A DNA stretch of 6,508 nucleotides from Deltaproteobacteria bacterium. Lineage in GTDB: Bacteria > Desulfobacterota_B > Binatia > UBA9968. How positions within the stretch are numbered: the first letter of the stretch is position 1; every line of letters begins with the position of its first letter. The stretch is taken from positions 1 to 6,508 of the forward strand of contig JAPUHZ010000167.1 in NCBI GenBank assembly GCA_027297485.1, written 5' to 3'. Below the pieces are notes generated by a model. It saw only the letters and a list, made by a program, of their open reading frames with translations. It was not told where the DNA came from and did no database searches. The translations under genes were made by a program, and so were the position numbers. Below, one piece after another: positions 1 through 5,325 of the stretch.

Positions 1-273
1 CAGGAGTTGTTCCTCAAGGCCTATCGCTCGCTTAAGCCCGGCGGCCTCTTCGTAGTTAACGACTTCCTCCCCAACGAGGAGCGAACCGGGCCCACCTTTG
101 CCCTGCGTTTCTCGGTCTATACCTTGACTCATACTCCCGAGGGAGAGTGCTGGACCTTATCTCAGTATTCCGAGTGGTTGAAGGCGGCGGGATTCACTTC
201 CATCAAAGCTCACAGCGATATTCCCAAAACTATGCCCGGAACGACATTGATTGTGGCAAATAAAACTCCATAA
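1..273 (+). CDS. SAM-dependent O-methyltransferase-like protein, C-terminal 90 residues (5' end outside window)
   Basis: The reading frame is open from base 1 and ends at TAA 271-273, so this is the tail of a longer gene; a TTG at position 7 is internal and not a credible start. The visible protein has the late part of a class I methyltransferase fold: an LKPGG turn (visible residues 11-15), the following strand ending VVNDF (18-22), a segment with RTGP, a helix with YTLTHTPEGE, and then SQYSEWLKAAGF (54-65) followed by a final beta-strand pair ending TLIVANK. The LKPGG...(W/Y)LxxAGF arrangement is typical of the small-molecule O-methyltransferase group (acetylserotonin/hydroxyneurosporene type, Methyltransf_2). 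The SAM-binding GxGxG motif must lie upstream of the window, so neither an intact active site nor the substrate can be judged. The gene converges on the MFS transporter gene, so any functional link to the rest is uncertain. Confidence 0.85.
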   Translation, partial: QELFLKAYRSLKPGGLFVVNDFLPNEERTGPTFALRFSVYTLTHTPEGECWTLSQYSEWLKAAGFTSIKAHSDIPKTMPGTTLIVANKTP

Positions 274-274
274 C

Positions 275-1558
275 TTATCTAGCAGTTTCCTTGAACGGAT
301 CCACCCCGCCTCCACGCCACGCCGTCAGGAATACCAGTAACATGCCTACGATGTAACTGACGCTGACCACCTGAAATGCGAGACTAAAACCGGAGGCGTC
401 GATCAACCACCCTACTAGAAACGTCCACGCAGGCCCCGAGATAAACCCGATAAAGAAATAGACGCTGAAGGCAATGTCCATCTGGTCGCTCGGGACGGCT
501 TCGCTGACCACGCTTTGAGTCAGCGTACCCCGAGATTGAATGAGACATCCGTAAAGCACCAGGTTGAGAAGAAGCCAAGGGGTAATGCCTTGGTGGGTAA
601 GAAGCGATAATGTGGCAAACGTAGAGCCGAGGAGGGTGAGCTGAAGAACCGCTTTGCGATTAAAGCGGTCGGAGAGCCAGCCGATAAAGAGCGGCCCCAA
701 GAGTCCGCTCAGTTGATAGACCATCAAGAGGCCAGCCGCGGTCGTCACGTTGACTCCTAGCCTTACGATGAAAAAAGCGGTGAGAAACGCGACGTTGATG
801 CCCGTGCCACGCCCGGCCGCCCCCACCATCTGGATCAGCGAGATCATCAGGACGTTGCGATTCTTCAGGCAGACCAGGTAATCATGAAAGCTGGCCTGAA
901 TCCGCGCCTTCTTGGATTTGATCTCGTCTGCCGCCACAACGGTATCGCGGAGAAAAAAGTAACATAACCCTATCAAGATGCTTGGGATGCCGGCGACATA
1001 AAATACCGTTCTCCAGTCAGTGAACAAGAGCAGCGCGCCGGCGACCACCGGGGCGATAAAAGCACCCAAGTTTCCAGCAGAGTGATGCAAAGTGAGAACC
1101 CGGCCGCGCGCCTTTTGAAAATAGGAGACCAAGATGGCGGAACCCACGGGATGTTGCGCGCTTGAGCCGACGCCGGACAGCCCGCGCATTACGCCTATTT
1201 GAGCAAAGTTCTGGGCGAACCCCGTGGCGGCGTAGAAAGTCCCGCAGATTATGCTGCCGATGCCAAGCAAGACAGCACGCGGCAGGAAACGAGCAAGCAC
1301 ACCATAGACCACCTGAAACCCCATGGCTGATAGCTGGTAAATCGTCTGCAGCACGCCGATGTCAAAATAGCCGAAGCCGAGCTTTTGCATCATCACCGGA
1401 TAGAGAATCGAGACCACGTTCGATTGCATATGGTTGAACACGTGCGAGAGGTTAACGATTCCTAAGACCAAGTTACGCCGGCGCGTGCTGATGGCCTTAT
1501 CCTCCGGCATATGACCCTTAATGGATGAACGTGCTGCCGTTTCTTTGGGTTCCTCCAC
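275..1558 (-). CDS. MFS transporter, 12 TM segments, resembling the fosmidomycin-resistance (Fsr) branch
   Basis: This is a 427-residue inner-membrane secondary transporter. Hydrophobic segments fall at about 30-53, 65-88, 93-113, 116-145, 158-180, 184-203, 236-264, 272-294, 303-321, 326-342, 362-387 and 391-413, with a charged central loop at 204-235, the normal 6+6 layout. The second half has the MFS motif A, GWLSDRFNRK (293-302); the first-half copy is degenerate (GVLARFLPR, 86-94). TM1 with SHVFNHMQ and TM4 with SAQHPVGSA (133-141) recall Fsr-like and related MFS drug or organic-anion carriers. The start is GTG: AAGGAG lies 8 bases upstream, better than anything before the internal ATG at codon 17. 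It lies on the same strand as the binding-protein and VOC genes but 299 bp downstream of them, so it may have its own promoter. Whether it imports or exports, and what, cannot be told from the sequence. Confidence 0.9.
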   Translation of the reverse strand: MEEPKETAARSSIKGHMPEDKAISTRRRNLVLGIVNLSHVFNHMQSNVVSILYPVMMQKLGFGYFDIGVLQTIYQLSAMGFQVVYGVLARFLPRAVLLGIGSIICGTFYAATGFAQNFAQIGVMRGLSGVGSSAQHPVGSAILVSYFQKARGRVLTLHHSAGNLGAFIAPVVAGALLLFTDWRTVFYVAGIPSILIGLCYFFLRDTVVAADEIKSKKARIQASFHDYLVCLKNRNVLMISLIQMVGAAGRGTGINVAFLTAFFIVRLGVNVTTAAGLLMVYQLSGLLGPLFIGWLSDRFNRKAVLQLTLLGSTFATLSLLTHQGITPWLLLNLVLYGCLIQSRGTLTQSVVSEAVPSDQMDIAFSVYFFIGFISGPAWTFLVGWLIDASGFSLAFQVVSVSYIVGMLLVFLTAWRGGGVDPFKETAR

Positions 1559-1566
1559 GGAACAAT

Positions 1567-1572
1567 CTCCTT
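1567..1572 (-). promoter_or_regulatory. Shine-Dalgarno site (AAGGAG) selecting the GTG start of the MFS gene
   Basis: On the minus strand AAGGAG sits 8 bases before the GTG at 1558-1556. The first in-frame ATG (1510-1508, codon 17) has only a weak AAGGG at close spacing. The GTG start adds 16 polar residues before TM1, which is acceptable for an MFS N-terminus. Confidence 0.7.
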
Positions 1573-1795
1573 TTCTGTGCTGGTCGGCGTGGCCTGGTTA
1601 CTACAAGACCCTCAGTCAGGGGACGTACTGGCTAGCACTACTTTTTTACCGGTACTCAGCTGTAGAAAATATTGAGGACATTAGGGAAGGATTCAGCCTG
1701 AGCCTGCTAAAGAGAGCTCCGAAATTCTAGCGAAACGAATCATCTATCCATGCCTTGATCGCGGCTGGCCAAAACAGGCGGCCGGTACATACCCG

Positions 1796-1825
1796 TTGAC
1801 TTCACTACCCATTGTCGGCTATACG
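1796..1825 (+). promoter_or_regulatory. Sigma-70-like hexamer pair pointing into the 3' end of the binding-protein gene (antisense)
   Basis: TTGACT (1796-1801) and TATACG (1820-1825) are separated by 18 bases on the plus strand. No plus-strand gene follows. If active, transcription would start near 1832 and run antisense to the minus-strand binding-protein gene. The match may be chance. Confidence 0.2.
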
Positions 1826-1857
1826 ATCCCCCTATCCGACCATCCTTAACGGCCCCT

Positions 1858-2937
1858 CTATCTGCTCTTTCTAACCAGGATGTCCATATAGAGCCGGTTG
1901 TATCTTTCTTCGACAGGGGGATCGTAAGTTCCTGGGGACTGGATAATGAATTTTTTCTGGGCCCTGCCTTCTTTCAACCTCTGAGCCAGCTCTTTGTCCA
2001 GTATCCCAACACCTTCACGTACAGGGACGTTCTTTTCCCGGGCCAGTTCCTCTTGCCCCTCCTTGGAGATGATAAAATCATAGAGCAGGACGGCTGCGTG
2101 AGGGTGAGGTGGTTTCTGGGGCATACCGACTGAAGTCAGTGAAAGGAGGGAAGGATCCATAATGGCGTAGTCCAACGGCGCCCCCTTCCGTTTCATCTCC
2201 ACGACATTGTCCGCATTGATGTCCAGACTTCCTACGTTTTCCCCTGCCAAGATGAGCTGCATCCTGGCTGTCCTTCCCCGATAAAGCCCGAGATCCTGCT
2301 TGGCTAATTTTTTGAGGTACGCCTCGGCTCCCTCCCAACCCATTCGTTCCACCAGCAACCGCGGAAAACGAGCGCGACTGGAATCCACCGAAAGCTTCCC
2401 TTTCCAGAAGGGATCCAGCAAATCGAGATAAGTTCTCGGAACCTTGTCCGGCGGTACTTTCTTGGTGTGATAGACAAAGCTTGCCACAGAGATCCTTGTG
2501 GCCGTCCAGTACCCCTCTTTGTCCTTATACTCATCGGGAATGGCAGCCCTTTCCGGAGAGATGTAGCGGGCCAGCGACTGCTTTTCCATCGTAAATATAG
2601 GCCCGAGGGTTGACATGCCCGCCCAGTAAGCATCTACGATATATTGCCCTCCTCTGATTTCCATTTGCACAACATTGAAGAGTTGACCTCCCCCTTTCTT
2701 TAGAAAGCGTACTTTAAGGAAGGGGTATTTTTTTTCAAAGACCTTGATGATAGCCCTAATCTCCTCTAGCCCCGTAGAGGAATAGAGCATAACTGTCCCT
2801 TCTTTTTTGGCTCCTTCAATCAATTTTTGCTCGCGCTCCGCCGGGGACAATTGATTCAGTGTAGCCAAGAATTTTTCCATGTTGGCCCAAGCCGAGAAAG
2901 GAACGATAAGGGAAAGAATAAGCACCAAAATTTTCAT
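1858..2937 (-). CDS. Periplasmic ABC-type substrate-binding protein, iron(III)/polyamine-type fold (orphan)
   Basis: This 359-residue secreted protein has a clear Sec signal peptide: MK, a hydrophobic core LVLILSLIVPF, and an AWA cleavage site after residue 18. There is no lipobox Cys, so it should be free in the periplasm of a diderm. The mature part follows the extracellular solute-binding pattern of the Fe(III)/thiamine/spermidine group (SBP_bac_6/SBP_bac_1 type): EGTVMLYSSTGLEEIRAI (47-64), a YLDLLDPFWKGKLSVD stretch (170-185) typical of the family, and HAAVLLYDFIISKEGQEEL (280-298) near the C-terminus. Length is usual for the family. It starts 12 bp after the VOC gene, with a Shine-Dalgarno that overlaps the VOC stop, so the two are co-transcribed and probably translationally coupled. 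No ABC permease or ATPase gene lies in the window. The ligand is unknown; family membership does not prove iron binding, and the pairing with catabolic-type enzymes suggests an organic ligand (inference). Confidence 0.88.
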   Translation of the reverse strand: MKILVLILSLIVPFSAWANMEKFLATLNQLSPAEREQKLIEGAKKEGTVMLYSSTGLEEIRAIIKVFEKKYPFLKVRFLKKGGGQLFNVVQMEIRGGQYIVDAYWAGMSTLGPIFTMEKQSLARYISPERAAIPDEYKDKEGYWTATRISVASFVYHTKKVPPDKVPRTYLDLLDPFWKGKLSVDSSRARFPRLLVERMGWEGAEAYLKKLAKQDLGLYRGRTARMQLILAGENVGSLDINADNVVEMKRKGAPLDYAIMDPSLLSLTSVGMPQKPPHPHAAVLLYDFIISKEGQEELAREKNVPVREGVGILDKELAQRLKEGRAQKKFIIQSPGTYDPPVEERYNRLYMDILVRKSR

Positions 2938-2944
2938 GTTATCT

Positions 2945-2950
2945 CTCCTT
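2945..2950 (-). promoter_or_regulatory. Shine-Dalgarno site of the binding-protein gene, overlapping the VOC stop codon
   Basis: AAGGAG on the minus strand is 7 bases before the ATG at 2937-2935. Its first base is also the last base of the VOC TAA stop (2952-2950). Terminating ribosomes would therefore cover the initiation site, a common arrangement for translational coupling. Confidence 0.75.
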
Positions 2951-3858
2951 TAGATGATCTTTTTGCCCCCGGACTCCCAGCGGCTTAACCCGCGGCCCTG
3001 TTTTTTTCGGTTTTCAATAATCCTGCGCCATTTCTCTTCATCGGATAGCATATCCTCAGGGTCGTTAGGAGCATGGGCAGTAATCTGAAGACGATTGGTA
3101 TCTGGATCAGCAAAATAGACGCTTCTCTCACCATCGGGCCTAAGACCGTCCGCTGCCCGACTGTCTCCTTGGTTCTTTCCCCCGTACAACTCAATGAGGG
3201 ACAACATAAAATCGTAATCTTCCTGCGTCACATCCATCGCCATATGGCAGCCGCGCCCGTGCTTTTTGCTCCGTTCGGAAAGCTCCTGGACCTCCACCAA
3301 ACCAATCATTTGCCCATTTCGTGCCGGGAGCATGGTCTCTTTGCCGCGGGCGATGGGAGATCCCGTGCCCAGGGCTTCAGTGTAGAACGTGATCGCCTTT
3401 TCCACATCTCGAGTCTCGAAGACCGTGTGACTGATGCATTCGTAGAATGGCTCCTTGCGGCGCATGCAGAATTCGAGGTGATTGCCGTCCGGATCGTCGA
3501 AGTAGATCGAGGCCAGAAGAGGGCTGTCCTGAGGGTGTTCCACCGGGCCAGTGAAGGGATAATTTTTCGCTTTCAACTTTTGCTGCACTTCGGCAAAGTG
3601 TTCTTTAGAGACGTTGATGCCGATTCGGGGACCCGAGCTGGCGGAAACGCCGGCATTCACGCCAGGCAAGTGGAGACCGACAATATTATCCCCGGCCAAC
3701 ACATAGGTTTGGCGCGGGCTACCGTCAGGGTTCCGTCGCGTGGTTTTGTATTTCAAACCTAAGACGTTTAAATAAAAATCCTGGTTGAGATCCAGATCGC
3801 GCACCGGGATTGCGATATGATCGATAGTTTGGATTCCGGTTTTCACCTCTGCAGCCAT
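2950..3858 (-). CDS. Two-domain VOC-superfamily protein (extradiol dioxygenase/glyoxalase fold)
   Basis: This cytosolic 302-residue protein has two tandem vicinal-oxygen-chelate modules, about 10-133 and 141-262, then a charged C-terminal tail (263-302). Each module begins with the beta-strand His motif (IDHIAIPV, H14; ISHTVFET, H144) and a DxxxxxxFY helix, and ends with DPDGNHLEF (E129) or DPDTNRLQI (Q258). In the C-terminal module, which carries the metal in type I extradiol dioxygenases, the likely ligands are H144, H205 (GCHMAMDV) and Q258, with E189 (LVEV) at the glyoxalase-I fourth position. The usual extradiol third ligand Glu is Gln here. In the N-terminal module H14 and E129 remain, H63 may take part, and the beta-5 His is absent. 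The length fits 2,3-dihydroxybiphenyl/catechol 2,3-dioxygenase-like proteins, but the ligand set leaves the activity open. The start ATG has GAGG 6 bases upstream. It is the first gene of the leftward unit with the binding protein. Confidence 0.88.
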   Translation of the reverse strand: MAAEVKTGIQTIDHIAIPVRDLDLNQDFYLNVLGLKYKTTRRNPDGSPRQTYVLAGDNIVGLHLPGVNAGVSASSGPRIGINVSKEHFAEVQQKLKAKNYPFTGPVEHPQDSPLLASIYFDDPDGNHLEFCMRRKEPFYECISHTVFETRDVEKAITFYTEALGTGSPIARGKETMLPARNGQMIGLVEVQELSERSKKHGRGCHMAMDVTQEDYDFMLSLIELYGGKNQGDSRAADGLRPDGERSVYFADPDTNRLQITAHAPNDPEDMLSDEEKWRRIIENRKKQGRGLSRWESGGKKII

Positions 3859-3893
3859 AAAGGGCCTCTAAGAAAAAAAATCCCCTGTTTAGA

Positions 3894-3908
3894 AGACTAT
3901 AAAAAGTC
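3894..3908. promoter_or_regulatory. Dyad AGACT-N6-AGTC over the leftward -10 element
   Basis: AGACT (3894-3898) and AGTC (3905-3908) form an inverted repeat with a 6-base AT spacer. It covers the -10 hexamer of the leftward promoter candidate, which would suit a repressor operator. It is short, so chance is possible; its likeness to the dyad at 4002-4018 adds some weight. Confidence 0.35.
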
Positions 3909-3922
3909 ATCTTGTCAGTCAA
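3896..3922 (-). promoter_or_regulatory. Putative sigma-70 promoter of the VOC/binding-protein unit
   Basis: On the minus strand TTGACT (3922-3917) and TATAGT (3901-3896) each match five of six consensus bases. The spacer is 15 bases, or 16 if GTTGAC is taken as the -35, which is shorter than ideal. Transcription would begin near 3889, giving a leader of about 30 bases before the ATG at 3858. No other leftward hexamer pair in the region looks better. Confidence 0.5.
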
Positions 3923-3989
3923 CCCTCACTGGCAAAAGTCCAAAAGCTCTCATGCCCATAGGATTAATCATAGAAAAGCCGAAATGACA

Positions 3990-4018
3990 TTGACACCTCA
4001 GAGACTGATTGTTAGTCT
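3990..4018 (+). promoter_or_regulatory. Upstream rightward promoter candidate (perfect -35, weak -10)
   Basis: TTGACA at 3990-3995 is a perfect -35 and is followed, after exactly 17 bases, by TAGTCT at 4013-4018, which matches TATAAT at only three positions, including the conserved second A and last T. The weak -10 would need activation or be a minor promoter. It would give a leader of about 200 bases for the bicupin gene. A dyad occupies the spacer and -10. Confidence 0.35.
4002..4018. promoter_or_regulatory. Dyad AGACTGATTGTTAGTCT overlapping the upstream -10
   Basis: The arms AGACTGA and TTAGTCT pair at six of seven positions around a TTG centre. The element fills the spacer and -10 of the upstream rightward promoter candidate. 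Its outer AGACT/AGTCT bases match the dyad on the leftward promoter, which hints at a shared operator. Confidence 0.4.
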
Positions 4019-4125
4019 TTGAATAGATCGTTGATAAAGGCCCATTTGCTTGCCGTTAGGCAGGCAGTTAAAGTAGTTGCGCTCGCCCGTCTCGCTCTCA
4101 TTCGTGATCGTGTTTGGTTTTCGGG

Positions 4126-4141
4126 CGTGTTTACAAACACG
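4126..4141. promoter_or_regulatory. Perfect 16-bp palindromic operator candidate CGTGTTTACAAACACG
   Basis: Two perfect 7-base arms, CGTGTTT and AAACACG, flank a 2-base AC centre. A third copy of the half-site, CGTGTTT, lies at 4109-4115, 17 bases upstream of the first arm. The palindrome covers the -35 element of the proximal rightward promoter candidate. Length and symmetry suit a dimeric helix-turn-helix regulator (LacI, TetR or GntR type), but I do not recognise it as the site of a specific known protein. No regulator gene is in the window. Confidence 0.6.
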
Positions 4142-4157
4142 GACCACGAGTTACGAT
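4130..4157 (+). promoter_or_regulatory. Proximal rightward promoter candidate for the bicupin/OCD-like unit
   Basis: TTTACA (4130-4135, five of six consensus) is followed after 16 bases by TACGAT (4152-4157, four of six). The start would be near 4164, giving a leader of about 60 bases with a strong GGAGG at its end. The -35 lies inside the 4126-4141 palindrome, so a protein bound there would block RNA polymerase. Confidence 0.45.
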
Positions 4158-4213
4158 AACCGCGCGCCTCGCGACCATCTCATCTTGGGCCCTTGGACAC
4201 GTGAAATGATTAC

Positions 4214-4218
4214 GGAGG
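4214..4218 (+). promoter_or_regulatory. Shine-Dalgarno site GGAGG deciding between tandem ATG codons
   Basis: GGAGG ends 7 bases before the ATG at 4226 and 10 bases before the next ATG at 4229. The first ATG has the better spacing and is taken as the start; the two options differ by one Met. Confidence 0.7.
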
Positions 4219-4225
4219 TTCCCGA

Positions 4226-5308
4226 ATGATGTCTAAGCCCGATGAGGCGCCCACAAATTTTGTTCGGCCGAAAGCGTTCTACGATCTCTGGCAGGAGCGA
4301 GAGGGTATTCCTATCTACAAGGTCTTCCACGTCGAAAACTTGGCGGATGTGGAGCTCGGTGAATGGAACCGCCTCGGCTGTCGCGGGGCCTTCGTGAATC
4401 TGGCGGACCCGCATATTACCACGGCAGCGATCCTTGAAATCCCCCCGGGAGGCAGAACCCATCCGGTCAAACATATTTTCGAAGCTCTGATCTACGGGAT
4501 CAGCGGTTGGGGAAAAACGACGGTGAGATCTCCTGGTTCTACGGAGTTGTCCGTCGAATGGAGCTCGCATAGCTTGCTGTCACCCCCCCTGAACACCACT
4601 TACAGCCATCACAATCTCGACGCCTCCAGACCGCTTCGGCTCTTGATGGTTTCCAACGCGCCTCTTGTTCTTAGCCTCTTTCATAACGAACGATTTGTTT
4701 TTGACAACCCGGTGGTATTCGATGACCGTTTCCACGGACAACCCGATTTTTTTTCGAACCCGGGTAAGCATCTCGGAGGCCGTGTTTGGCGGACCAATTT
4801 TATCCCGGACGTGAGCAGGTTTACTCTCATCGAGTGGGTGCGGCGTGGCTCGGGGGCAAAGAGTTTTCACATATCGATGGCCGACAACACGATAGCCTGC
4901 CATCTCTCGGAATTCGAAGTCGGGACTTACAAGAAGGGTCATCGTCATGGCCCCGGAGCCCATGTGATCATTCTCGCGGGGGAAGGTTATTCCCTGCTTT
5001 GGCAGGAGGGGAAGGAACGTGTTCGTGTCGACTGGCGGCCGGGAAGCATATTCTGCCCACCGGAGTGGTGGTACCATCAACATTTCAATACCGGCTCGGA
5101 GCCTGCACGCTACTTGGCGCTCCGGCGCGGAGGGAGTCCGGAGCACCCACTTCGGATAGGGATGCGCGGCGGCAACGAGGAGGCTGGCGCCGAACAAATC
5201 GAGTACGAGGACGAGGATCCCGAAATCCGGGAAATGTATGTCCGGGAACTGGCTGCTAAGGGTGTGGAGCTGAGAATGGCGCCGCGCCCAACCTCTCCCA
5301 TTCATTAG
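4226..5308 (+). CDS. Bicupin protein with a three-His site in the C-terminal cupin; possible non-heme-iron dioxygenase
   Basis: This 360-residue cytosolic protein has two cupin modules, about 55-150 and 222-300. The second fits the cupin consensus closely: motif 1 G233-x5-H239-x-H241, then G252; motif 2 G273-x5-P279, H284-x3-N288. The usual Glu of motif 1 is missing (A245 by spacing, with H246 next to it), leaving H239, H241 and H284 as a three-His set. Three-His centres occur in gentisate, salicylate and 1-hydroxy-2-naphthoate dioxygenases and in cysteine and diketone dioxygenases; the gentisate group is also bicupin and of similar length, although its metal is usually in the N-terminal cupin. 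The first module is degenerate: H79, H83 and E86 with no HxH, then H128/H129. The acidic C-terminus (EYEDEDPE, 326-333) leads to a final helix. It is the first gene of the rightward unit. Cupins include non-enzymes, so dioxygenase activity is inference. Confidence 0.88.
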   Translation: MMSKPDEAPTNFVRPKAFYDLWQEREGIPIYKVFHVENLADVELGEWNRLGCRGAFVNLADPHITTAAILEIPPGGRTHPVKHIFEALIYGISGWGKTTVRSPGSTELSVEWSSHSLLSPPLNTTYSHHNLDASRPLRLLMVSNAPLVLSLFHNERFVFDNPVVFDDRFHGQPDFFSNPGKHLGGRVWRTNFIPDVSRFTLIEWVRRGSGAKSFHISMADNTIACHLSEFEVGTYKKGHRHGPGAHVIILAGEGYSLLWQEGKERVRVDWRPGSIFCPPEWWYHQHFNTGSEPARYLALRRGGSPEHPLRIGMRGGNEEAGAEQIEYEDEDPEIREMYVRELAAKGVELRMAPRPTSPIH

Positions 5309-5325
5309 GATCAAAACCCATCGAG

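Larger units (their letters stand above)
1559..1857. other. 299-bp intergenic stretch between MFS and binding-protein genes, no convincing gene
   Basis: Apart from the MFS ribosome-binding site, no gene is supported here. The only plus-strand reading frame (1521-1730) starts inside the MFS gene, has no ribosome-binding site and has no recognisable protein features. A GC-rich imperfect stem-loop lies at 1762-1784 (arms CGGCTGGCC and GGCGGCCG, loop AAAACA). It has no adjacent T-run in either direction, so it is not a standard intrinsic terminator, although it lies downstream of the binding-protein gene. I found no convincing sigma-70 promoter reading leftward into the MFS gene. Confidence 0.5.
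3859..4225. other. 367-bp divergent regulatory region between the VOC and bicupin genes
   Basis: No coding potential is convincing. The stretch is more AT-rich than its flanks on the left side. It contains a leftward promoter candidate (3896-3922), two rightward promoter candidates (3990-4018 and 4130-4157), two related AGACT-N6/7-AGTC dyads (3894-3908 and 4002-4018), a perfect 16-bp palindrome (4126-4141) and a small TGCC-GTTA-GGCA dyad (4051-4062). The A8 tract at 3873-3880 falls in the VOC leader. The layout suggests that both transcription units are controlled from here, perhaps by one or two regulators encoded outside the window. Confidence 0.6.

Noticed and set aside
1521..1730. 69-codon plus-strand frame running from the MFS start region into the gap
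   Set aside because: It starts inside the MFS gene, has no Shine-Dalgarno, and has no homology features I can recognise.
1762..1784. GC-rich imperfect hairpin as terminator of the binding-protein transcript
   Set aside because: The stem has a mismatch and a bulge and no T-run follows on the minus strand; it is noted only as a stem-loop.
3073..3762. 229-codon open frame on the plus strand opposite the VOC gene
   Set aside because: It is fully antisense to a clear two-domain VOC gene, starts without a ribosome-binding site, and its translation shows no family features.
3873..3880. Run of eight T on the minus strand in the VOC leader, as a possible attenuator
   Set aside because: No GC-rich hairpin precedes it on the minus strand; it is more likely an AT-rich leader tract.
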